From Golubevia sp. BC0850 (Eukaryota; Basidiomycota; Exobasidiomycetes; Golubeviales; Golubeviaceae), in the NCBI GenBank assembly GCA_012976225.1, contig JAAVVG010000004.1, positions 1,220,265 through 1,284,264 on the forward strand: 64,000 nucleotides of DNA, read 5' to 3'. This document shows positions 1 to 10,258 of the stretch, one piece after another. The notes under the pieces are model-generated. The model ran no database searches. It saw only the letters and a program-made list of their open reading frames with translations, and was not told where the DNA came from. How positions within the stretch are numbered: position 1 is the stretch's first letter; each line of letters begins with the position of its first letter. A program made the translations under genes and the position numbers.

Positions 1-687
1 CCAACCGTCGATTTAGCTCTTCTGTTTGGGTCTAGAGTTGGTAGACGGTGGGGAGTGAATGATCTCAAAGCCTTTCGGAATCATCTCTCTGCAGACGACT
101 TCACGGAAGAGAAGCTAGGAGAAACTTTCAATTCAAAATCAGACTGGAAACTCAACACGATGAACAAGATCAGAGCTAGGCATTTGAACTGGAGTCTGGA
201 GAGAATTAAAGATGAAAAAGGAACAAAGAAATATGAAGAATCAAGAGCTTCACTTTTGAACGAATTGATACCTTTATCAAGTTCTATCAGTCCCAATTCA
301 AACCAATCCAGAAACATTACGACCAAAGACTTACCACCTCATCCATATTCCACTTCAACACCTCTAATCTCTTTCAACCTTCTCCTATCACTCTTCCTTC
401 TTCATCTATTCACCATCTTGGAGTTCAATCTCTTCAGAATTTTGAAAGCAAGATATGTGGCTGGAACTGAACCTTGGTTGGAAATCTCAAGAGGTTTAGA
501 GCTTTTGTCATCTCAGAAGAAAGCAGAATCGGCCAAGAGAGAAGAAAAGTCTGAATTGGAAGAGATGGATTTCGTGGAGGTCGAGAAAGTGGAGGAGCAG
601 GAGGGGAGAGAAGGAAAGCAGAATAAGGACAGGCTTGAGAGTGGGAGACCGAGTTGGTTGAGTTTAGGTAGTGTCAGAAGAGAATAG
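1..687 (+). CDS. Partial membrane protein, C-terminal part (unrecognised)
   Basis: The reading frame is open from the first base to a TAG at 685-687, so the 5' part lies outside the window; 228 residues are visible. I do not recognise the family. What can be seen: an N-terminal stretch beginning PTVDLALLFGSRVGRRWG, a Lys/Arg/Glu-rich middle, one strongly hydrophobic segment (LISFNLLLSLFLLHLFTILE, about residues 121-140) likely to be a membrane helix, and a highly charged Glu/Lys tail. The first in-frame GTG or ATG codons are not credible starts, because coding sequence continues upstream of them. It is convergent with the PPR gene to its right. The call as the end of a real gene is an inference from length and composition. 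Confidence 0.5.
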   Translation, partial: PTVDLALLFGSRVGRRWGVNDLKAFRNHLSADDFTEEKLGETFNSKSDWKLNTMNKIRARHLNWSLERIKDEKGTKKYEESRASLLNELIPLSSSISPNSNQSRNITTKDLPPHPYSTSTPLISFNLLLSLFLLHLFTILEFNLFRILKARYVAGTEPWLEISRGLELLSSQKKAESAKREEKSELEEMDFVEVEKVEEQEGREGKQNKDRLESGRPSWLSLGSVRRE

Positions 688-1057
688 GAAGACATCCTTT
701 CAAGGCCCTTTGATTGTAAATACTTTCGATAGAGCTCCATCTCAATTTGACCGACATTCGTTTCATTTCTGTAGATCACAACCAAGCAATTTAGGTGCAA
801 AGTTTCCTTGATTAAGAGGTGTTTGTTGTTACTAGCGATACAGTAGAATTCTGAAAGAATTAAAGGAAAGAAAAAGGAATAAGTAGGAAAGGAAAAACGA
901 AATGAAGAGCAAAGCAGAAACAAGCACGAAAGCTACAAGAGAAAAGAAAGGGGAAGGGGAAGCCAAAGATTGATCAAAAAATTGGTATAGCGACTCAAAA
1001 GTTTCCACCCTCTTAAAGACAAAAAAATCATGGACTAGAGTATCCACCGCAGTCCCT
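688..1057. other. Convergent intergenic gap, nothing recognised
   Basis: This holds the 3' flanks of two convergent genes. The sequence is A- and G-rich with no RNA gene, repeat or long clean reading frame that I can support. Confidence 0.5.
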
Positions 1058-4000
1058 TCAGAGCCTGGATTCTAAAAGAGACCTCGCCTTCAAAATCAAA
1101 TTCGGAGGATAGGCTCTCATTTCCATCCTACTGAGAAGCTCCTGCGCCCTCTGAACCTCTCCTGCTACCAATTCGGCTTGAATCATTGATTCATACGTTG
1201 AAGGTTCTCTGTAGATACCACCGAAGCCATGTTTCCCTCCTGTCGAGACGGGAGTAGTAGCCACATCTGCAACTCCCGCTCCAGCTCCGTGTTGTCTCGG
1301 AAGATGATTTCCAGCAGCTGCTCGTCCAGCTTGAGCGTCAATCATTTCTTCAAATACCTCTCTAGCTTCTTCGATCGAGTAACCTCTAATCAAGTGATTT
1401 GCGATATAAGCTGTTGGATGTAGAACGATTGGGGAATCGGAGGATCCTTGCCTCGTCTTTTGAATCCAAGACTTCATCAAATCGCTTCTTGAATGATGAA
1501 TGAAGACAGAAAGCAGAGCTTCGAAGGAGACTGCATCTGGGAATGAGGGTAGACCAGTGGCTCGATCGAGAGGAGTGGAAGGATGAGTTGGGATTGATTC
1601 GAAGATCGAGACGGCTTCCTCTAGATTGGATTGATGAATTCCTGCCGAGGTGATGAGACTAGCCCAGTGAGTACCTTGGACCTGGACGTTTGGATCCGCT
1701 AGAAGTTGGGAGAAGACGGAGGAGACCTGCTGTGGCATGACCGGCTGAAGAAGAGAGAGGATGATGAGGGATGAAAGTCAGTTTCATCCTTGAACTGTAA
1801 TCTCTTGACTTCAGCAACAAGATTATGGTCGATTTTACTCACCTCCATGTTTCCATAAAGATCTAAGAACAGCTTATAGGTGTGAGCACTAGGCTCGACT
1901 CTCCACTTTCTCATCTTCTCGACAAATCGCTCAGCCTTAGCTCTATCGGGTTTGGTTGAGGTGAAGAATTGGATCATGGTATTGTAAGGAGGGACTCTTG
2001 GTTTGAATCCTCTGTCCTGTTCCATCTTCTCGAAGAGACGAACCGCACTGTCTTCGTCTCCAGTCCTCGTGTAAGCGTTGATGACAGCTCCATACGTGAC
2101 ACTTGTAGGGTTGAGGTTCAACTCTGGAGAAGTCATGAGGTCGAAGAGTTGAAGAGCTCTTTCAGCCTTTCTGGCTCTTGAGAGTTTGGAGATGACGGTA
2201 TTGAAGAGATAGGTGTTTGGTCTGCATCCCAACCTCTGCGATTCGTCAAAGAGTTCTTGAGCGATGAGAGCATCGTCGGTCGTATCCTTGACGGTTGCGA
2301 TCAAAGCAGCGTAGGCGTTGGCTGTTGGGACTCTTCCTCCAGCAATCAGACGGTGCCTGTGGACTGATGCCATCTCACCTTCTCCTGCATGAGCTAAAGC
2401 GCAGATCATTCCATCCTCCACCGAAGTCCAGGCGTTGGATTGCCAAGATGGGTTTCCTACCAATCCAGCGACACCCCTAGAGGCGATAGCATAGAGGTAC
2501 TGGACTCTGGCGACATCACGAGATCTACCGAAAGAGTTCATGAGAGCCACGATGGATTGAGGGGAAGGGTAGGTTCCAACTTCGACAGCTGCCACTAGCT
2601 GAGAATAAGCTGCTTCTGGGTTTGGTTGATTTCCACGCCTAGTGCTGACGAGGTTCTCCAACGTACGACCGAGATCGGTGTCAATGACCTGGACAGGAGG
2701 AAGATCATTTGGTAGAGGAGCTGCTGGTGCTGGCATTGGCCAAGCCTGAGGCTGACTCGAAGTCTGAGCTTGCATCTGGGCTTGCATCTCTTCCACGCTT
2801 GGACCGGCTGGGGGTAGAGGTTCGAAGTCGGGCACTTCCTGAAGAGGAGGCATGCTCTTGTAGATTGGAGAGAGGGGAGGAGTAGAGACCGTGTCCGTGA
2901 AGGCGTATCCTGAACCATCGACAGATTGAGCGACTCCGTGTTCCGAACCAGAGATTGACTGAGCGACGGAAGATCCTACGCTGCTGCCCTCGGACGATCT
3001 GAGACTTCTTGCGAAGCTTGGAGAGTACGTCTCGATGGCTTCAGCGGCCTTTTCCTGGCCGTACTTGGAAGAGAGAGCACTGGCGATGATCGATGGATCT
3101 AAGAAAGTTTTACCGTTGTCTAGCGACTTCTCCACTTTCATGGCATCCTCCATCAGCATTCCAAGTCCGTCCTTCTTGATGGCTTCGAGATTCTCGGGGC
3201 GAAGGAACTTCTCCTCTCGCGCTAGAGCACGAGAGATCTTGTTGAAACCAGCAGCATCTAATCCTAAATCCTCGACGGAACCATTGACCTCTTCGCGAGC
3301 TAGACGATAGAGAGCTGCGATTCTGTAGGAGTAGAGATTGGGGAGAATTGCCAACTCTCCTAAACTGAGTTGGACCTCGTGTAGAGAAGTGATTCCGACG
3401 TGAAGAAGGACAGAAGCTGGAACTGCAGGGGCTTTCTGAAGCTGCTCTAGAGCGCTGGCCAGAGTGGCTGGGTCTTCGAGAGATGACCTGTCCAAGTTTT
3501 CGATTCCGAGGATTGCGTCGACGGTGTTGGCGATGATGGATTGGCCGCGACGAAGTTCAGATTCATCCTTCTCATTTGAGGCTTGAGGAAGAGCAAAGAC
3601 AGCGTAGCTCAAGACAGCTCCAGCGTCAGCTGGCCTAGAGGCATCGTTGAGGGTACGAGCTACTCCAGCCAGAGCTACGACGTTGCGACGAGAGTCCCTC
3701 GATCCTTGAGAATGAACCTTGTCGGCGAAGAGGCGGTATTGGAATTCGATGTGAGCCAGTACGTCATCTAGGAAAGCGTTGGCCATCTGAGTGCTCTCCG
3801 GTGACGCAGCAGAATCTTCGAGATGGAACTTGGCGACAGAGCATAGTTTGGAGATCGAAGGGTTGAAGGCACTGAATCCGAGGAAAGCAGGTCGAGCAGA
3901 AGAGTCTTCTTGTCCCAGAGCCAGAGACTCGGCGGCTTGATCGTAGAAGGCTGATAGAACGTGATTGAGAGCTTTAATCTTCTCGAGATCGACTTTAGAT

Positions 4001-6003
4001 TCTGTCTGAACGTCCCTGGAGAGATTGTGGATTAAATTAACCAAAGTAGTAGAGTCTGGAAGTGGAAGCATCATCTCCACTGAGGTCCGACGTAGCTCAT
4101 TGAGTTTGAAGAACCAAGCCAAAGCGGATTCAATGTCGGATGCTTGAAGGAAGAAAGAAATGATGATGGAGAAGGTAGCGGCGTCTGGGGTAGGGATAGT
4201 CGATGTTGACGTTGATGTTGATTCCTCCGAGGAAGAAAGACCAGCTAGCATCCTCTCGAGAATGGCGACTCCTCCAGATTCGTCTCCGAGTTTGAAGTGA
4301 GCTCCGATGAAAGAATTCCAGACGCTTCGATCAGCGTCAAGATTTGAATGACCACTCTTCGTGACCGACTCTCTAATCTCTTCCCATCCTTTGAACACCT
4401 GATTGCAGGCTTCCAATTTCCTTTCGTTCGTTTGAGCCTCGGTCTCTCCTTCTTGAGCTCCTCCATTGGAGAAAGTGTCGATCAAATGCTTGAATGTTTG
4501 CGCATTTGGAGCGGTGAAGTTAGATTTCTCGAGGTATCCTAGAATCGAGATGGCTTGTTCAGCGTTACCTCGGTAAGCGCAGGACTTGAGGAGAGCGTTG
4601 TACGGCTCGGCTGAGGAGAACCATTGCCTAGAGTTGTGAGCGACTCCCATGAGTTGAAGGGCTTGAGCGAAAGAATCGTCTCCTGATGAGGCTCCAGTTT
4701 GAGACAGATCGGCATTCTCAGAGGTTGATAGAGACTGAGATTCTTCATTCTTGACTTGGTCTGTTGAAGAGGCGTATCCCCTCTCCTGTGACTGTTGCTT
4801 TAGTTCTTGAACTTCGCTGTCTCGTTGACACAGAGCTCTGACTAGAACGCTGAAAGTCCTGTTGTTGGGAATGATGTTCTTCTCAATCATCTCGACGTAG
4901 GTATCTGTGAGGCTGTTGACGTCTTGACCTTTGCGTCTGACTGATAGCAGTGCCTCTAGAGCAGCGTTATAGCTGGCAGTGGCTTGCTGAGAGGAATCCA
5001 GAGCACGGAATTTCCTGACCAAGGATCGAGCGCTGACTTCGTCCTTACTCTGCTGCACATCCATTAACTGGCTGTACATTGGAAGTTTCTTGAGGGAAGA
5101 AGGTTTGGGGGAGCTCTGATCGTCGTTTCCGATTGGGAAGGGTTCGGACTCGGAAGAATCTTGCTCTGGAAGTGGAACCGAGTCGTTCGGCGTCGTCGTA
5201 GAAGAAACACCTTCTACAGCACTGGTTGAATTCCTCCTGGCTTGTCGGAGACTAGTGGGAGAAGTTGAGGACGTCGCCGTAGCGTGATCTTGTGCTTCCG
5301 GCTCGATGGCTGAACTTGTGATGAGCATTTGACCTCTTGTCGTCGAGAAGGCGTGAGAGAACCTGTTCCTCATTTCTAATCCAGATAGCTGACCATTGGA
5401 TGTGACGATGGTCCTCCTACCACTACCTGTACCTCTGAGGTTACTTGAGCGAGTCGAGGAAGAAGCTGCCGCCTGTCTACGTTCCTCTTCATCGTCTGTC
5501 CTAGAGTTTGAACCGTCTGTTGAGGAAGCATTGGCTTGAATGAGACCACGACCACTTCCCTGGAAGAGCAGGAGGGGGAGGAGGAATGGTGATGAGGGTC
5601 AGACAGAAGAAAAAGCTTACTGAAGGGATTCACAATACTTCTGTAACGGAAGGACTCGGAGCCTCTTCGACAAACGGCCTAGACCTGATTGTTTTACTAA
5701 TCAACTCTTCCCTATTGTTCCCAATCCATACCGAGCGACCTTGCGTCTTGTCTGACTCACAGTGTAAGTTGAATAAGCACCTCTTCCAGCATGATATTTT
5801 GCTCCACCTGCTCCAGCGCCAGCGCTACCTCCTGCACTACTTAAACCTCCAGCCCAGCCAGAAGTTGAACCAGCACCTGTACTTGTTGCACCACTGGCGG
5901 CACCCCCACTTTGAAAAGCACCTCTGATGGAAGAAGCTGCAGTTTGATGAGATGCTGCTGCGAATCTACCTAGATTGATGGCTAGCTTTGTAAGAACCGG
6001 CAT
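1058..6003 (-). CDS. Mitochondrial pentatricopeptide-repeat protein, Pet309/CYA-5-like
   Basis: Three exons join in frame: 6003-5761, 5559-1843 and 1744-1058 (1548 aa). The introns are GTGAGT...CAG (5760-5560) and GTGAGT...CAG (1842-1745). The N terminus is Arg/Ser/Ala-rich and Gly-rich with no early acidic residue, as in mitochondrial presequences. The C-terminal third (about residues 1100-1450) contains tandem 35-residue helical repeats of PPR type, for example SVTYGAVINAYTRTGDEDSA and VPPYNTMIQFFTSTKPDRAK; the second splice restores VQVQGTHWASLITSAG, a stretch I associate with this fungal family. Proteins of this family bind mitochondrial mRNA and promote its stability or translation (COX1 in yeast and Neurospora). 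The middle is Ser/Pro-rich and probably unstructured. The general PPR call is firm; the Pet309/CYA-5 orthology is from memory of family motifs. Confidence 0.8.
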
Positions 6004-6698
6004 CCTTCTGAATTATGAGTTATTGAAGCTGAGCGTAAGTAGCCAAATTAGGAGACCCGAGGGAGTCTTGAGGTTGAGGTGAGGGTGATTGAGGCTTCGA
6101 CGGGAGGAAGAGAAGAATTGTAAGAGAAGAAGATCGGGTAGCCGCTTCTTTGTGTCCTTGAAGAATTATGAACAGATCCAAGACTGGATCTTGTTTAGTT
6201 GTAAAGAAGGAAAAAATCCCTTCGACTTGAATAATTGATGTTATTGTTGAGAGAGGAAGGATAAATCGAGTACTGAGTTGATCGTTGATCAGCCATTTTT
6301 CTCGAGGGGGAGAGAACCGGCTCAAGCTCAGTGCGCAGCATTCACCAGTCTCTTACTCATTCATAAGAGAAAAGATTGTCGATTCTGAACAGGTAAAGAA
6401 GAAAAAGTAAAAGGGATGTACAACAGAAGCAAGAGGAGGCGAGACGGTTCTAACAAAAAAGAAGGTGGGTAAAGGAGAGAGAGTGGAGGACAAAAAGTGT
6501 TTCGAGACTTTTCTTGTCTATAGATTTGGTTTTTTTTGATGGTTTCTGATCAGGTTTTTGAAAACACTAGCAACAGGGCAAACAGGAGACAGGCTAAAGG
6601 GAAAGGAGCAGGAAGTACACGGCTGAGGAGAGAGAGAGAGAAGCGGACCTAGAGAATCGAAGCGCTGGAGCTTGAGAGCGACGTCTTGATCTTTGGCT
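6004..6698. other. Gap between PPR start and bHLH 3' end
   Basis: Promoter region of the PPR gene plus the 3' flank of the bHLH gene. It has a short GA-repeat run near 6630 and a poly-T stretch near 6530. A 101-codon frame at 6020-6325 has low-complexity content and no family resemblance, so I do not call a gene. Confidence 0.4.
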
Positions 6699-7976
6699 TT
6701 AGAAGGCTAGAGAGTAGTTTTGATTGAAGCCAGCGACAGAGTGTCTTCTTCCATCCATTGAAGCGAAGAACATGCTAGTTGGAGTAGCGATCTCTTGAGA
6801 AGGAGCTGCGAAAGATTGAAGTCCGACTGGAGCCAGAAAAGTTGGACTCTGGAAGTCGTCAAAGGTAGAAGTTGATGTAGCTAGACACTGATTGAATTGG
6901 CTGTAAAGGTTAGAGTCGGATTCTCCAGTGCTTTGGTTGCTTACACCGAAATCGTTCTCACTTCCGTTGTCATTGTCTCCTTCTCCTTCTCCTTCCTCTC
7001 CATCTTTTCCGTCGCTCTTCATCTCAGAGAGTGGAGATGGCATTACGAACTCTTGAGACAGGTTTGAGGTGATGTCTGGCAATCCGACCTTTCCGCGTTC
7101 TTCGTTGAGCTCTTTCAAGAGTTTCTCGTTCTCATTCGTGAGAGAATTGATTTGTTCACGGTAGATTGGTTCAGTCTTCAAGGCTTCTGAGACGAAGGAT
7201 AGAGCGCTCTTGACGATGAGTGGCTTGGAAGGACGTCTGACGTCAGACGTGGCTGGGATGACTGCGGCCAAATCCTGAAAAGTTGAAAAGGAAATGTGAG
7301 AAGCGTGAGATCAGTAACTTGGACTTTGAAAATATAAGACTCCAGGATACAAGGGAAATGTGGTTCGTCTCGTGGAACAGGCCGACGGAAAAGAACGGTC
7401 TAAGTTCACAGGACTCACCAAGAAACGACCGTTCAAAGTCTCTCTTCTTGCTCTCTCGGTTGCGTTGTGCAGAGCGCGCTTTTGAGCTCCATCCTCTCCT
7501 CTGCGAGTGTTTCTGGGAGCGCTTCCTTGCTTCCTAGCAACCTTTCGAGATCCAGCGTTACGGATTGGACCTACGCTTCCGGTTTGAAAATGAAGCTGTG
7601 CTTGTGAATCAGTCCCCATTTGAAAAGTTGGAAATACATTTGGGTGTTGTTGACTAGAAGGATTGGAGAATGGTTCTTGTTGATGTTGAGATTGTACGTA
7701 TTGATATTGTTGCAATTGAGGTTGTTGACCGTGACTAGCGGGCCCAAGGTTAGATTTCTCTTCAGGAATCCAGCCAGAAGGAGGAGATGAGTTCAACTCA
7801 TTGTAGTAATGAGCAGACTTGAAAGCTGAAAAACCTTCTAGAGGAGAAGTAGAAGCGGGAGTGGCCGGCGAGTGAACCGAAGAGTAAGACTCGGAAACGG
7901 AGACGGCGGTAGAAGAAGATGGTGATGGTTGATCGAAGATTGAGAAGTTTGGTAGGTAATTGGAAGTTGTAGTCAT
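6699..7976 (-). CDS. bHLH transcription factor
   Basis: Two exons, 7976-7419 and 7274-6699 (377 aa). The intron (7418-7275, GTGAGT...CAG) falls inside the DNA-binding domain. The splice joins the basic region and helix 1 (HNATERARRETLNGRF, about residues 170-185) to LDLAAVIP, then a loop and helix 2 (KPLIVKSALSFVSEALK), giving a complete basic helix-loop-helix. The His/Glu/Arg pattern of the basic region is that of E-box (CANNTG) binders. A short leucine-containing helix (INSLTNENEKLLKELNEE) follows and may extend the dimer as a coiled coil. The N-terminal half is Gln/Ser/Pro-rich, typical of an activation region, and an acidic Glu/Gly/Asp stretch lies after the domain. It presumably acts in the nucleus as a dimer; the target genes cannot be told from sequence. 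Confidence 0.85.
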
Positions 7977-10258
7977 CTTGGAGAACTTGAAGAGGTCTCT
8001 AGACTTGACGGTGGGAAGAGTTGATGCTTGACCGCGTGTAGCTGGGAGGTTTAGGGTTCGAACTCGAGCCTTGATGGTGAAAGCGAGTGAGTGGGTTGTT
8101 GCTCGAAGGCCGTTTGATGTGAGAAGGCTGGTTGAAGGCTGTAAAGGTCTGAGAAACGTTTCCGCGAGCGAAGCTCAAAAGCGTACTTTGACTGGAGGGA
8201 GGGGAGGAGAAGTGGGGAGAGAGGGTCCAGTGCGAGTAGTCAGCCAGACGTGATTCTTCACTTGGAATCTTATCCTACCACATCTTGACGAGCGTAGCAA
8301 GTGAACTCACCTCAAAGACGTGGGGGAGGGGGTGAAAAGAAGAAAAAGGTGGTGGAAAGACGAGGAGAAGGGAAAGAGGCTATTGGGAAAGGAAGAACTG
8401 CCTTTTAAACGAGTTAGCCCGGTTTCAGATATTGAATTAAGCGCCCGATTAATCTAAAGATCTCAAGACGCCAAATTCACAGGAGACACTTTGGAGTGGA
8501 CGCCCTCCGTGGGGAACCTTCGCAAAGACCTCATATCACCGTGTCCTGCGAAAATTGAAAGACCCGAGAAGGACCCGGATCGCAGGACCCGGATCGCGGA
8601 TCGATCCCTTCCATCTCTCACTTGATTCTTGAAGCTTGAAGGAAAGAGTGATCTGCAAGACTCTTCATTAAACGTTGAACAACAGATAGTATATCCTTGT
8701 TCGGAGAAGATTCGTGAAGAGAGCTTCCAAGATCCTGGCCCAATGTATCGAGGAAGATCGATCCCTCCCCTGCGCCACAAGACCTCATGTCATTAAATTG
8801 ATTCTTCCAATTACCTCTCGAGACGTCGTCACTCTCCACTTCACTTCTCAACCAACATTCTTGATTAGCTTGTTTGGGATTGCGAGTATACGACTGGGTG
8901 GAAGTCCTCAAACGGTGCCGATGTACATACTATATAGGAAGGAGGACTCGCTTGTTGTCTTCATCGATTCTTCTCCACTCAGAGGAACCAGAAAGGGCCG
9001 TTCTCTTCTTTCGAAGACGGTCATCGAGACTCGAGAAGCGGACAGAGTGGAAGGGCTAAGTCGATGAAGCTTTGTACCACCTCTGAAAGCAACACCATCC
9101 ATCACTGAAGTACATGCATATGTTTCAGCTTGATTGCGCTGCTAAGCCAGGTGAAGAAGGTGACTTTTGCCACTCCCCTACTTCACTTTCCCCCCTGATG
9201 TCGACATGGGCTCCAATCCTAACCTGTCAATGTTAAGGTTTCTCGTTGCTCTAAGTTCTCTTTCTTGTAAGCTCTTTGCGTACGAATATCTCTCTTCAAG
9301 TCACTGAAGTCAAAGTTACTTTGAGGTGCTAGCACCCTCGTGTAGCACGTCAATCACTACGTGTTCCAGAAGATTTTTTTCGAGAAGGTCTCTCGCTCTC
9401 GAGCTCTTCTCACGCCCAAATCATCACATTATGTGCATGCTCAACACAGAGGCTCTGGGAAGACGCAAGTGAAAACTTTCCGGTTTGCTTCCCAGAAAGA
9501 GAAAAGGAGATAGAGAACAATTTGGAAGATCTCCTTCCTTGGAGAAACACACCTCAGTGCTACCCACATGATCAGTTTTTGGAGTCATTCAATCAGAGCC
9601 AGTTTTTTTCAAGGGGGGATGAAACGGCGAAGAAGCGAACGAGTCGCGAACGTGTGAACTCAAGTATGAGGAGATGTTTCTCTTTCGATTGTATCCCTGG
9701 TAGAGGTTGAGAAAGTCTTTGTTGCTCCTCTCTCTCTTTCGATCGCTTCGTTCCGACTTTTAGGAGAATATCTCAGATAGTTGATCATGAAACTGTGACA
9801 CCTTCTGGAATGGTGTGGTGAGAAGGTCGTCGAAGTTCTTCTTTGTCGGTTCATTTTGTGACGACGCCGTTCGTCTCTATCGCTATACCGTCGCAGCGAG
9901 GGATAATGGACCAGAAGGACTGGTAGATTTCTTTCCATTAGTCTGAAATCTTTTTACCGATCTTCTCGCTTGACCTTGGTCCTTTCTGGGCTGAGGGGGA
10001 GCTGAAGATCTTGTTGGACCTCAAAGCTTCTCGCTCCTTCCTCACTGGAATTTCTCTCGACAGCTATTTGAATTTGAAGACGAAATTTCAATCTTATCTC
10101 AGATCAAGATCCAGTCAACGTGTCTCTGACAGCTGGCACAATTCGAACTCACAGCAACAGCTGCGCTTTGGTCGCTCAGCAGCCAGCAGCGAAGACAGGA
10201 ATTATTTCGTCTTGAGCCTCTTACAGCCTACATCAATCATCAATTCAACACACAAGAG
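7977..10258. other. 2.3-kb gene-free stretch
   Basis: The longest gap in the window, between two divergently transcribed genes (bHLH to the left, transporter to the right). I find no credible coding frame. It contains a 14-bp tandem duplication (8570-8597) and a 12-bp palindrome GGTGCTAGCACC (9325-9336). A GGTTCGAACTC string near 8053 resembles a tRNA B box but has no matching A box or cloverleaf. Long 5' UTRs or an unrecognised non-coding RNA are possible. Confidence 0.4.
8570..8597. repeat. 14-bp tandem duplication
   Basis: The unit AGGACCCGGATCGC occurs twice back to back, followed by a partial GGATCG. Intergenic; no function suggested. Confidence 0.7.

Noticed and set aside
8040-8070. 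tRNA-like B box (GGTTCGAACTC)
   Set aside because: No A box, acceptor stem or anticodon arm can be folded around it.
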